A stretch of DNA of 64,000 nt from Crambe crambe (GCA_963924555.1 OZ004593.1:4398480-4462479); one strand, 5' to 3'. Counted from the stretch's first letter, positions 53,226-62,939 are shown. Made by a program: numbers and translations. The notes: generated by a model from the letters alone, not told the origin.

Positions 53226-53400
53226 TGTGGTATTTGTGGTTATTTGTAATTTTTGTGTAAGTTACATTCTGTGTGCACGTGCTTAAAGGGACCTTTTAAT
53301 TTGATGTATCATTGGTTTTTCAGTCAGTCAGTAGTTGTCACCATTTGCTAAAAGTGTCTTGAACTATTACTAATTCTGGCGCTGGTGCTGCGATACCACA
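53226..53400 (+). repeat. 5' LTR of gypsy element 3
   Basis: 175 bp bounded by TGTGGTAT and ATACCACA, an 8-bp terminal inverted repeat typical of LTRs. It is followed after five bases by TGGCGACGAGG (53,406-53,416), the same PBS-like sequence as in element 2. No 3' LTR was found. Confidence 0.75.
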
Positions 53401-53493
53401 TTAACTGGCGACGAGGTACGGGATCAGCTATATAGATGGCTACTTGGATCAATCGGACCGTATGATGCAGACAAGGAGGAATGGCCGCAATAT

Positions 53494-54726
53494 GTGGAGC
53501 GGTTAAGTTTTTTCTTCGAGGCCAATGGGATCACTGGGGCAGACAAAAAGAAAGTATCGTTTTTGACGTTGATCGGACGGCCCACTTTCAAGTTACTCCG
53601 GAGTCTTCTGCATCCGAACAAACCGGCAGATAAGACCTTCGATGAACTGACTCAGATACTTACCGATCACTACAAACCGGCACCATCGGAGATAGTGCAG
53701 CGTTTCAAATTCCACAGCAGATTTAGGAAACAAGGCGAGTCCGTAGCTACCTATGTATCGGAACTCAGGGCCTTAGCCGAGTATTGTAATTTCGGGGAAA
53801 CCCTCCAAGATATGCTTCGGGATAGACTAGTTTGTGGCATAAACGATGATAGAATACAAGGAAGGCTGCTATCTGAACCCAAGTTGAAGTATGATAAAGC
53901 TGTAGAGCTAGCTACTACCCTGGAGACAGCTGCACACAATCTCAAAGAACTGACCGCTGGTCGCTTGGGCAACAGACAAGACAGGGAGGGGCTTGAAAAA
54001 CCCGAAAGTGTACACAGGATTCAGGACAAGGGCAGATCAAAGGAAATAGTAGCTGCATGTTACAGGTGTGGAAATCCTGACCACAAAGCAGACAAATGCA
54101 AGTTTAGAGATGCCACTTGTCACTTGTGTGGAAAGAAGGGGCATCTGAAGAAAGTGTACCGAAGTAAGAAGAGTATGCCCAAGAAGAAAAAGCCAGCTCC
54201 TCCACAACCAGTACGCCGAGTACAAGAGGACGAAGAGACTGAAGATGAATACCCATTATACCACTTACACTCTGCAAGTCCAGATCAACCCATTGAAATT
54301 TCACTCAATGTGGGTGGATGTACCCTCTCCATGGAGTTGGATACCGGAGCGGCACTCTCATTGGTCTCCGAAATGTTGTTCAAGGAGATGTGGCCAGACC
54401 GGACAGTTTCAGAATCCACAGTAACACTCTCCTCCTACTCCGGGGAAGACATACCTGTGCTGGAAAGTGTTGAGATGGAGGTGAGATATAAAGATCAAAG
54501 GGCTAAGTTACCCCTACTGATAGTAAAAGGGGCTGGACCTAGTTTATTGGGAAGGAACTGGTTGGGAAGCCTTAAACTACACTGGAATGAGATTCACTGT
54601 ATGCATAGTGGTGGGTTACAGCAAATATTGCTGAAGTATGACTCTGTTCTCCAAGATGGGTTAGGTACCCTCCAGGGACCCAAGGCCACTATATCCGTTG
54701 ATGCTGGAGCTTGCCCACGCTTCTAG
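53494..54726 (+). CDS. gypsy element 3 Gag-protease
   Basis: Open frame of 410 codons; the same frame is open back to about 53,400 and includes IGPYDADKEEWPQYVERL, so the true start is upstream, perhaps the ATG at 53,434 in a shifted frame. Domains: capsid (FKFHSRFRKQGESVATYVSE, RDRLVCGINDDRIQGRLLSE), two zinc knuckles (CYRCGNPDHKADKC intact; CHLCGKKGHLKKVY with the final Cys changed to Tyr), then a retropepsin with SMELDTGAALSLVS and PSLLGRNWLGSL. It overlaps the RT frame by 16 bases. Confidence 0.8.
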   Translation: MERLSFFFEANGITGADKKKVSFLTLIGRPTFKLLRSLLHPNKPADKTFDELTQILTDHYKPAPSEIVQRFKFHSRFRKQGESVATYVSELRALAEYCNFGETLQDMLRDRLVCGINDDRIQGRLLSEPKLKYDKAVELATTLETAAHNLKELTAGRLGNRQDREGLEKPESVHRIQDKGRSKEIVAACYRCGNPDHKADKCKFRDATCHLCGKKGHLKKVYRSKKSMPKKKKPAPPQPVRRVQEDEETEDEYPLYHLHSASPDQPIEISLNVGGCTLSMELDTGAALSLVSEMLFKEMWPDRTVSESTVTLSSYSGEDIPVLESVEMEVRYKDQRAKLPLLIVKGAGPSLLGRNWLGSLKLHWNEIHCMHSGGLQQILLKYDSVLQDGLGTLQGPKATISVDAGACPRF

Positions 54727-55931
54727 AACCCGTACAGTTAGCCAATTGGGCCTCACCAATTGTTGCCGTGTTGAAAAGTGATCAAAAGTCAGTGAGAATC
54801 TGTGGAGATTTCAAACAGACAGTTAATCCGGTATCCAAGCTGGACTGCTATCCTATACCAAAAGTGGAGGATCTTTTTGCTAGACTGGCAGGGGGAAAGT
54901 CCTTCACCAAGCTTGATCTTAGTCAAGCCTACCAGCAGCTACCCCTGGATGATCAGTTGAAGCAATACGCTGTGATCAACACACCAAAAGGATTATTCCG
55001 TTACACCCGGCTCCCCTATGGAATATCATCTGCACCAGGGATCTTCCAACGAGTAATGGACACAATTCTAAATGGAATCCCAGGAGTTGTGGTTTACTTG
55101 GACGACATTCTAGTCACTGGAGCCACAGCCCAGGACCACTTGAAGTCATTGGAAGAGGTCCTTAAGAGGCTGGAAAAAGCAGGCCTCCGGGCCAAGAAAA
55201 AAAAATGCCAGTTTATGGCTCCATCAGTGACATATCTTGGTCATCTGATTGACTCGGAAGGCCTACATCCGTTACCGGAGAAAGTGAAAGCAGTGGAAGC
55301 AGCACCACAGCCACAAAATGTACATCAGTTGAAGTCCTATCTAGGCTTGCTTACTTATTACAGTAAATTCCTCCCGAATATGTCAACCGTTTTAGCTCCA
55401 CTTTATCGCCTGCTAAGGAGTGATGTAACCTGGGAGTGGAATGCCAAGGAGGAATCGGCCTTCAAAGCTTCAAAGGACCTCCTCACATCTGTGGGCTATG
55501 CCTCCCGTTCGCTTTCCAAGGCTGAAAGAAATTATTCACAGCTGGAACGGGAGGGTCTTGCCTGTGTTTTTGGGATCAAACGATTCCGCCAGTACTTATT
55601 TGGACACCCTTTTGATCTCATCACGGATCACAAACCACTTCTCGCACTACTCAATCAGCACAAGCCAACGTCATCCCAAGCATCCGGAAGGATTCGCCGT
55701 TGGTCACTATTCTTATCTTCCTATGAATATACCATCCAATTCCGGAAGACAGGGGCACATGCTAATGCAGACGCATTGAGCCGGCTGCCGTTGCCTGAAG
55801 CACCTGCGGAAGTCCCTGAGCCACCTGAAGTAGTCCTCCTCATGGATCACCTAAGCGAGTCCCCAGTAACAGCATGTATGTATGTATCTAAATGCGATTC
55901 TACTACTATAACAGTGAATAGTATTTCTTAA
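54711..55931 (+). CDS. gypsy element 3 RT and partial RNase H
   Basis: 406 codons. RT motifs in order: NWASPIVAVLKSDQKSVRIC, FTKLDLSQAYQQLPLDD, LFRYTRLPYGISSAPGIFQR, VVYLDDILVTG (intact YLDD) and TYLGHLIDSEGLHP, then the connection YLGLLTYYSKFLPN. RNase H lacks its first catalytic block: FKASKDLLTS jumps straight to VGYASRSLSKAERNYSQLE, then FDLITDHKPLLALLNQHKP and ANADALSRLP. The deletion keeps the frame. The last 18 codons lie beyond the element's homology. Confidence 0.8.
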   Translation: MPTLLEPVQLANWASPIVAVLKSDQKSVRICGDFKQTVNPVSKLDCYPIPKVEDLFARLAGGKSFTKLDLSQAYQQLPLDDQLKQYAVINTPKGLFRYTRLPYGISSAPGIFQRVMDTILNGIPGVVVYLDDILVTGATAQDHLKSLEEVLKRLEKAGLRAKKKKCQFMAPSVTYLGHLIDSEGLHPLPEKVKAVEAAPQPQNVHQLKSYLGLLTYYSKFLPNMSTVLAPLYRLLRSDVTWEWNAKEESAFKASKDLLTSVGYASRSLSKAERNYSQLEREGLACVFGIKRFRQYLFGHPFDLITDHKPLLALLNQHKPTSSQASGRIRRWSLFLSSYEYTIQFRKTGAHANADALSRLPLPEAPAEVPEPPEVVLLMDHLSESPVTACMYVSKCDSTTITVNSIS

Positions 55932-56345
55932 TGCCCACCTAGCTAATTGCTAGGACCTTATAACTAATGGCTAGGACCTTAAATTGAAAGGGACGGTTAG
56001 TCTAACAGGATTGATCAGAAACCTCACTTGTAAAACTTATCCTGTTGTTAGTATCCATGGTTTGAAAAAAAAAAGAATTGTTGCATTACTATGGTTACTG
56101 TTAAATTTTGGGTGTGCATCATTTGGAGTACTGGACAGTGTGTCTCAAACCATTACAATTATTCATGTATACTAGTACTTGTACTACAGGTATATTGTTC
56201 TTATTTACTGCTGGCCTGCTAGACTTGGTGACTCCATGGTAAAAAATTAACCCTCTTATAGCTAGCTTCATACAGAGTTAACATGTATTCTATTTAAGCT
56301 AGCATGTTGTGCTCAATGTATCATTTCTTTTAGAGCTAGCTAGAG

Positions 56346-57654
56346 ATGGATGATCAAGGTTAGAATTTATTGGATCTAATTACATTTTAAATTGTTGCTT
56401 TCTTTATCAGAGATCGAGATACAGCTGAGTGATGATGACATGCTTTTAGGTAAATTCATCATGTTATTGTAGCTAGTCAAAAGTTATCAATTACAGCGTT
56501 ATAACACATGTCCCATTCAGTGATTAGTAATAGTTAGAACACGGTAGTCTGGTGATTATGGCCAATAAACAACCGAATCCGAGGGCGCAGCCCGAGGATA
56601 AGGTTGTTTATTTGGCTATAATCACCAGGACTACCGTGTTCTAACTGTTATATATCCCCAGGGCGCACGATTTCATTGGTCGGTCTGTAGCTAGAGCGTA
56701 GCTACCCCTTAGTTACGAAACAAAACGAAAACTCCTGCCATGGCTTGTCCCTGTCCTGTGATGTGCCGTTGTTCAGACGCCAACTCTAGCCTCGTGCTCT
56801 CAAGCAAGACTACGAACTACGAGGCTCCTCCCATGCTCACCACACCCAGCTATTAACGAGTTCCTCCACCCACGTTTTGTGTTTGCTAGCAACAGCGAAG
56901 CTAGCGGAAGGTATGACGCCAAATACCAATGGGCCTTAGAAATAATTTCTTCTTGTGGAAAATTGCAAAAAAAAAAAAGAAGTTTCCTTGTGACCCAGCA
57001 CCAGATGACTTCTTCATTTTCCAACAATCAGCTATAAACTACCCAGAGACAGAAATAGATTCTTTAGTAATAGTTAATGACAATGTTATATACTGATCGT
57101 TAACTTCATAATCATCTTCTTCCAACAGTCAGCTATAAACTACCAACATAATACAGAGACAGAAATAAACTCTTTAGTAATAGCTAGGTAATGACAATGT
57201 TATCTGATCATTATCTCATAGATTATCTTCATTATCATCTTCTTCCAACAGTCAGCTTCAGAAAACCTAAAACTGTTGTTATTCATAGCCTGGGGAACAG
57301 TGCGTTATGAGTCATAACGCACTTTACCCTAAGGGAGGGAATTTATGACAGTAAGAGCACTTTTCTCTATGGGAGTAAATGTATTAGGTGGGATATATTT
57401 ATGCTTATAACTTAATGATTATAGAACTGATCATCATTGTTCTTACAGGAGGTACAAAAAAAATAAACGAGAGAGAAAAAAAAAGAAGAGGAAAAGAAAG
57501 AGGAGGAAGAATCAACTACAAAAAAAAAATAAAAGTATGTAGCTATAATAAGTCCATTAATTGCAAACTTAAAACTTTTAACAAAGCTGGTGATGACGAT
57601 GAGCTGAATTCACAAAAAAAGAAAAAAGTTAGTGATATTTTCCTTCTTCCATAA
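56346..57654 (+). CDS. possible three-exon gene for an 85-residue basic protein
   Basis: Exon 1 codes MDDQ plus one base (56,346-56,358, donor GTTAGA). Exon 2 (56,411-56,449, after TTTATCAG, donor GTAAAT) gives EIEIQLSDDDMLL. Exon 3 (57,449-57,654, after GTTCTTACAG) gives GGTKKINEREKKRRGKER and ends KKKKVSDIFLLP. All phases agree and the total is 258 nt. The protein has an acidic start and a Lys/Arg-rich body, compatible with a nuclear or nucleic-acid role, but no domain is recognised. The second intron (999 bp) holds a MITE. A decayed paralogue at 2,521-2,735 preserves exon 1 and exon 3 traces, which supports this being a real transcription unit. Confidence 0.45.
56527..56652. mobile_element. 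MITE with arms of about 45 bp, inside an intron
   Basis: AGTTAGAACACGGTAGTCTG ... CAATAAACAACC and its inverse GGTTGTTTATTTGGCTATAA ... CCGTGTTCTAACT pair with few mismatches around a GC-rich centre (GAGGGCGCAGCCCGAGG). About 126 bp, no coding capacity. Confidence 0.85.
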
Positions 57655-58463
57655 TACGTAGCTAGCTGCTTCACAAAATTGGAATTCAGTAGTTTGCAGA
57701 TTTTGGTTGAGGGGGAATTGCAAATTTGGCGATAAATGCCTATACAAACGTACGTTTTAAGCTACATGTCTCCATAATAAATGACTTTCTTATTTTCTTT
57801 ACGCTGCAGATTCTGCAAGACTGAGCAGGCAAAGATATAGAGCCCTCCCTAAAGAATATTACATATTTAAGAAGATAGATAAACTTGTCATTGAAAAGAA
57901 ATAAAATAATAATTATATTAACCTTCAAAATACTGCAGCGCCTATAGCAAAAAGCAATTGCACATTGTTGTCATGCATGTTGTGCATGTGCACAAGAAAT
58001 TAATTTAAGAGCATGTACGTGCAATGAAATAGCATGCATGCAAGAGGTGCATGCCACGCCTACTTAGATAAGCATGCATGCCACGCCTACTTAGATGAAG
58101 CGGTCACACCTACTGACAGCACAGTGAGCTCAAAGAAAAAGGATGGAAACAAGTAAGCACAAAAAATTTCTTCTAAATAAAAAGTTATGTAGGGATGGCT
58201 CTAAAATCTATGAATCGCAGCCTCCTATCGAAACAATCCCTACATTTATATCTTCTGCCTCTTGTGCCACTAAACGTAATTGGGAGGTGGTATCCATAGG
58301 GCTCCAATCCTCGATCCTCCAACAAAGACACCATACTAGTTGTATGACTATTTTGGATATAGAAACAAGGATACTGAATATCAACTGATACAAGAAATAG
58401 ATACTAGAATCACTATTTCAAGTGTAGGTTTATTGTACCAGCTACTCCTGTCAAGGTGTCTTC
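57655..58463. other. no gene; tandem duplication and short TGTAGGGAT foldback
   Basis: GCATGCCACGCCTACTTAGAT is duplicated at 58,049-58,069 and 58,076-58,096. TATGTAGGGAT (58,186) and ATCCCTACATTTATA (58,236) are inverted and mark a small relative of the other TGTAGGGAT elements. Frames at 58,143-58,388 (plus) and 58,208-58,393 (minus) overlap antisense and are not called. Confidence 0.5.
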
Positions 58464-58840
58464 AGAATTAGTCATACAAAATGTTTCTCTGACAATCTTA
58501 TGTATCCAAATTTCATATAATTATCACTGAAAATAAACAACAACAGCAATAATTATGATGTATAATACTATAGAATGGCTAGCATCTTGGATTAGTACTG
58601 CTGTAGTATGCCTGGGAAGGGGGAAAATTACCAAGTTATATATAAATATATAAATGCGCGCACCATGAAATAGCCAAATTCGCATGAAAAAAAAAGCACG
58701 TTCGCGTGATAGCGCGGATGATTTTTCACGATCCTTCGCCATCCGCTCGCGGATGAAGTTCGCGTGAATTGACGTAAATATGCGTAGTTGTGCAAACATC
58801 GCTAGATTACGCGATTGCTCGCGCAAAGTTTAACACGGGC
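58464..58840 (+). repeat. dispersed repeat, copy 2 (partner 20123-20466)
   Basis: Same orientation as the copy at 20 kb and richer in CpG (TTCGCGTGATAGCGCGGATG). The antisense 100-codon frame (58,524-58,826) is a by-product of the repeat. Confidence 0.8.
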
Positions 58841-59229
58841 AGCTGCTAGCTAAAAGTCAAAACATCAAGTGGGCATGGTTTGATATAGCCTTGAACCCAG
58901 CCTCTCTTTTCCTTTTCTTGGGGGCGGGGGAAAAAGAGAGCCTGGTATCCACTGTTTGCGCATGCGCCAGTTTTTCCCAGAAATCTGGGAAACAGGATAT
59001 GACTCGGATATTTCCGCTACACGATCGTCATAATTAATGGGCGCAGTCACACAACTAGTACAATGCTGCATAGTTTTACTCTTGCTCCTGCTGCTCTTCG
59101 TTTCTCCTTGGAGAAACTTGGCATTCCTGAAGAAGGAACAACACACACTGCTGTCAAGGCAGTCTACGATGGCTTCAATGCATTGCATATGGTCGCAGTG
59201 AAGATCAAAGGGCCAAGTTCATAGCAGAT

Positions 59230-59748
59230 ATGTCCATATTCGATCCACACATGTTTTTGTGGGTAGACGAGTCAGGGTTCAGGCAGAGGAATTCTATGGG
59301 TATAGTTTGAGAGGCATGCGTGCTGAGGACCACCAATTGAAGTTAGGGAGGACGTCCATTAATGCTATAGCAATCATGTCACATGAAGGAGTTAATGACC
59401 TCGTGAATGGTGACACTTTTGAAAAATTTGTAACCACATGTCTCCTCCCACAACTGATGCCCTTCAATGGTGTCAACAACCACTCTATTGTTGTTATGGA
59501 TAACTGCTCTGTTCACCATCTAGAGCGAGTTACACAAATGATCCATAGCACATAAGTTTCTACCCACATACAGTCCAGACCTAAATCCTATTGAACTTGT
59601 CTTTTCAAAAGTTAAAGCATTCATTAAAGCCAACTATGTCATTGCCCAATCTACCTCATTCCCTTGTCTGATAGTGTCCTTGGCATTTAACACTATTAGT
59701 CAGGAGGATTGTATACACTACATACAACATTCAGGATACACATTGTGA
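59230..59748 (+). pseudogene. Tc1/IS630-like (DDE_3) transposase relic
   Basis: MSIFDPHMFLWVDESGFRQR carries the first catalytic Asp. After a shift the frame from 59,259 gives FYGYSLRGMRAEDHQL, then INAIAIMSHEGVNDLVNGDT, LLPQLMPFNGVNNHSIVVMD and NCSVHHLERV (second Asp). After another shift, KFLPTYSPDLNPIELVFSKV supplies the final Glu in the NPIE motif, and the frame ends at a TGA at 59,746-59,748. The D-D-E spacing matches DDE_3 transposases. The N-terminal HTH is missing and two frameshifts are present. Upstream, 59,080-59,210 may contain decayed N-terminal sequence. Confidence 0.75.
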
Positions 59749-59793
59749 AATAATCAGAACTAATCTTACTTTGTTTTATTTTTTTGATATTAA

Positions 59794-59977
59794 TTACAAT
59801 GGTAGTTTCCTTATTTGGTTGGCAATAATTGAGTGATGCTCTTCGTATTCATCCTCTGTGAGTGCTCCTAGATCACGCAGGTTCACCATCTCCTTCAACT
59901 GCTGAAGGTACTTTCCTCTCAACTCAACAGATTTGCTAGGAGAATTTATACCTCTGTTTGCTGAATGCGCAGTGTGC
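59794..59977 (-). CDS. terminal exon with SHOCT-like motif
   Basis: The minus frame reads SVELRGKYLQQLKEMVNLRD and LGALTEDEYEEHHSIIANQI, then RKLPL and TAA. AG acceptors lie upstream and a TAG closes the frame at its upstream end, so it is best read as a 3'-terminal exon. 'L..L..LG.LT.EE(F/Y)E..K..I' is the short oligomerising SHOCT-type helix motif; here it is a common C-terminal ending of uncharacterised proteins. The rest of the gene was not found. It is convergent with the transposase relic. Confidence 0.35.
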
Positions 59978-60021
59978 TACTATTAAGACATACGTACCAC
60001 GCATAGTCGATCCCAGCACTG

Positions 60022-60047
60022 TGCCTCGGCACTTCGGTGCCGAGGCA
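60022..60047. repeat. 11-bp perfect hairpin with TTCG loop
   Basis: TGCCTCGGCAC-TTCG-GTGCCGAGGCA followed by a run of seven A. C(TTCG)G is the exceptionally stable tetraloop closing pair in RNA. It stands alone in AT-rich DNA; the role is unknown. Confidence 0.6.
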
Positions 60048-60840
60048 AAAAAATCCTAGATAGAACCCTGTAAAGCCACAATTAAGTCCTTCGAAAGGAG
60101 GGCTATGTAAATATCTGTTGCAAGATTACTGCAATCCACTGTAATCAGGTCACAGGTACAGAGGATTGGATTCTGTATTCTAATCTATAGCTTATATGTA
60201 CAGTATTATGATATTATCTCTCTCTAATAGATCGAGTGTTTCAGGAACACAGATCGTTATTTCGAAATCCACTGGTAGCAAGGGCAAGAATCACCAGGAG
60301 GCAGCCATATCGCAACAGACCTCAACCTCAAGTAGCTCATGCTCAGTGGACTCAGAAGTTTTTTTGCTTGGCAAATATGGGAGTGCGAACTGTCCCTGTA
60401 TCAAAGCATGCAAAGGAAGCCCTTGCATCCATGGGACTAGGGGAAAAGATTAGCTTACCCAGTGCTGCAAATTCTGCTCAGCTGCACCAAGTTATAATGG
60501 AGACGTTCCCCCCTTGACATTTTGTGGGGGGTATACACTTATGAAATGTATGGGCAAGAGCAAGACACTGGAAGTGTTGGACCCACCTCCTGGTGGTCAT
60601 ACCCCCCTATCAGTATCTGAAGTAGTTGGGCAGTCCAGAGTGTATGTTCGACCCCTACAGCAGAGTGTCAGTTTGCCACAACCTAAGGAGTCTGAAGTAA
60701 GTTAATGCATGCTCCGAGGGGGGGGGGGGAACCCTGGAATCCCCCTTTTCCCAATGAAATCCTCCTCAAGCAATTTTACTGCAATGTAGAGCTCATTAAT
60801 GTGAAGCCTCAAAGTATTGAGGCTGCTATGTAGCAGTGAT

Positions 60841-60985
60841 TACTTGAAGACGCCCCAGCACTAGCACCAATGGAGACATTCCCACTGCTTGTAGATGGCC
60901 CAGCACTAGCACAATGGAGACATTTCCACTCGGCCTAACACCAGCACCAATGGAGACATGTTGACTGCTTGTGGACGGCCCAGCA
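60841..60985 (+). repeat. PMETFPLL-coding minisatellite, left array
   Basis: Three diverged units of GCACCAATGGAGACATTCCC plus CTGCTTGTAGATGGCCCAGC. On the plus strand they read (L)APMETFPLLVDGPA. The array lies in what would be an intron of the HECT-like gene. Its inverted counterpart is at 61,200-61,282. Confidence 0.7.
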
Positions 60986-61199
60986 TCAGTGGGAGGAGGA
61001 CGTCTAAACCTTGGGGTTGGCTGAAAATCGCCATCATCATCACATGATGTGATGTGGTGGCTCAAAACATCCAGCCGAAACCACCGATTGCATCTTAGGC
61101 ACTTTTCTTGTGGTACCTAAATAATCACAACAGAGCATGCAGTAGTAGTATAATGTATCAGGAGAGGGAAAATTACATGGTAAACCACACCCAATTTTG

Positions 61200-61282
61200 A
61201 TTAGTGGGAATGTCTCCATTGGTGCTGGGCTGTCTACAAGTGGTGGAAATGTCTCCATTGGTGCTGGAGCTGGGACATCCAT
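61200..61282 (-). repeat. PMETFPLL-coding minisatellite, right array (inverted)
   Basis: On the minus strand two units read VPAPAPMETFPPLVDSPAPM then ETFPLI. These are the same units as in the left array, in opposite orientation, so the two arrays can pair as an imperfect foldback of about 430 bp. Confidence 0.7.
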
Positions 61283-61918
61283 ATATATTGAGAGTCTGAG
61301 TGAGGTTAGAAATAATATTATTACTAAATGCTATTTAAGTTGATCACCTACTACTCTAGAATTCTTCTGAATCGTCTCACATTAGTGATTCAGAGAGTGA
61401 AGAACAAGGAAATAGAGGTTAGTATTATGACACGACATCATTTTGTATTGTGGTCTTATAATATTGAAATAAGTGTGGTTTTAATGTGGGCTACCAAGGG
61501 GGTCAAAGGTCAAGTATATGCCACAGTCACTACCCGTACGTTTATTGTAGGATTTGATGGAAATGTTTCCTTCAGTCGGAAGACCACGTATAGCTGCTAT
61601 TGTTGCACAGGGGGTTACGGTGGAGGGAGCTGTTGATATCCTCCTTAAACCAAGTAACACCATTACATTGTTGAAGGAGCAGCGAGAGATGATCATGACA
61701 GATTCGTACATTGAACTGGAAATGTCACGAGCGTGTATTGCGAACAAAGCGAAGGCTTTTTATAAGTCTTGCCTCCATAGCCCATCGCAACTGAGGAAGT
61801 CATTACACATCCAGTTCAGGGGGGAACCAGGGATAGATGCTGGGGCACTGAAGAACGATTTTTTCATTGGCTATTTTAGGTGTGTAAAAGATGAACTTTT
61901 TGAAGGTGCCCCCAATCG

Positions 61919-62436
61919 GCTAACTCAAGTCTGTGCGAGAAACACCAAGCCCAAAAGAGCCAAGGGAACATAGACTGTAATTTCTCTTTAACACCATTAT
62001 GACAACCAATGTTGACAGAGGCCCCATCCGTACCCCCACCTACTCTGAAGATAATATCCACATCATTATCTTCATCTTGGTGAATATCAATACAAAGCCT
62101 GCTCAATGCTTCTTGCAAACAATCTACTAAACCCTCAGCTGTGCTATGCTGAGGACTAACAACTGCTAAATAGCGTGTAGCAGATCTAATTTGGTGAGCA
62201 ACCTCATCTTTTTCACAGTAAACTACGAAAATTACCTCCTGTTCAAGGTTGTCAGCATCAGTGGATCCATCCATGAGAAAGCTAACAAACTTGACGCGGG
62301 CAAGACCATGCAAGAAAAGCTTTCTTTGAGCCTCAGCAATGAAGTGAGTAAAAACTTTGGCAGAATCAGTTGTCTTGTAGGAGTGTCCTAGATGCACTCC
62401 ATGGTGCTCTGACAAGGCATGAAAAGTTGGATACAC
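61919..62436 (-). pseudogene. DUF4371/hAT-like transposase fragment
   Basis: The minus frame from 62,436 reads HLGHSYKTTDSAKVFTHFIA, ARVKFVSFLMDGSTDADNLE (catalytic Asp in the DGSTD motif), a long linker, VGGGTDGASVNIGCHNGVKE and MFPWLFWAWCFSHRLELA. These are the DUF4371 and hAT-like core motifs of ZNF862/ZMYM-related transposases. After HRLELA (about 61,919) the frame enters reversed HECT exon sequence, giving a sharp junction. The C-terminal half is absent. One long open frame indicates a fairly young copy. Confidence 0.7.
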
Positions 62437-62872
62437 TCAATATTTTAAGACTGCCTGCCAGTCTGCATGCAGGCAAGTTTGGGGTAGAAGCTGCAAGTGT
62501 TTCGGGAAGAAACCTATCCCTGGTCAGGGGGATCCCCCTCCACCTTATGCATTCAATATAATATTGAGGTGGGAGAAGGGTAAGACTAATTCGAACTTTA
62601 AAAAAAATTTTTTTTTTCCCAAGACTAATTCAAACTTTCATTTATTCCCATAGGATTAGATGTGATTGGTGGGATGTCGTATGCAGAATATGGAGTGCTT
62701 GGATAAGGTAATGTACTGAACCTGTATGCTATTCACTGATCATTCACTATAATTGTTATAGCTAGTGCTCAATTCTCATCAAGCACCAGCTAGAAATTGA
62801 AATTTTAGTTTAAGAATCTCAGTTAAGAATTTTGGTTAAGAATGGTTAATATGTGGCAGACATAAATGAACG
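62437..62872. other. no supportable gene
   Basis: Contains a short exon-like segment at about 62,653-62,702 after TTCCCATAG (frame LDVIGGMSYAEYGVLG), Gly-spaced like the micro-exons further right but without a proper GT donor in phase. Otherwise AT-rich. Confidence 0.3.
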
Positions 62873-62917
62873 TGCTATTGTCGATTATAGCACTGTCGAT
62901 TATAGCACTGTCAATTT
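62873..62917. repeat. tandem repeat, 16 bp x about 3
   Basis: Units of GCACTGTCGATTATA with small changes. Confidence 0.8.
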
Positions 62918-62939
62918 TAGTACAGTTGTGTGGTATTAG

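Larger units (their letters stand above)
53226..55876 (+). mobile_element. Ty3/gypsy element 3, 3'-truncated
   Basis: Order: LTR, PBS, gag, protease, RT, partial RNase H. Homology stops at about 55,876 (SESPVTA), and the following sequence (ATGTATGTATGTATC...) is unrelated; integrase and 3' LTR are absent. Part of RNase H is also deleted internally. Confidence 0.85.
60231..61918 (+). pseudogene. CUE-HECT ubiquitin ligase-like gene exons, 3' end lost
   Basis: Exon 60,231-60,696 (acceptor TCTCTAATAG, donor GTAAGT) reads QPQVAHAQWTQKFFCLANMG, AKEALASMGLGEKISLP and GYTLMKCMGKSKTLEVLDPP with VYVRPLQQ, a region I associate with G2E3-like HECT proteins. A one-base slip lies in CCCCCC near 60,510. 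Exon 61,360-61,417 is Ser/Glu-rich (NSSESSHISDSESEEQ). Exon 61,551-61,918 gives DLMEMFPSVGRPRIAAIVAQ and VEGAVDILL (CUE-type ubiquitin-binding helix set), then LRKSLHIQFRGEPGIDAGAL, the start of a HECT domain (LR..L.V.F.GE.G.DAGG). The HECT frame is cut at about 61,918 by another element, so the catalytic Cys lobe is missing. The phase from the second to the third exon is off by one, so a small exon may be missing from my model. Confidence 0.6.

Noticed and set aside
58524-58826. 100-codon minus frame as a membrane protein
   Set aside because: It lies wholly within the dispersed repeat shared with 20.1-20.5 kb, where the frame is not conserved.
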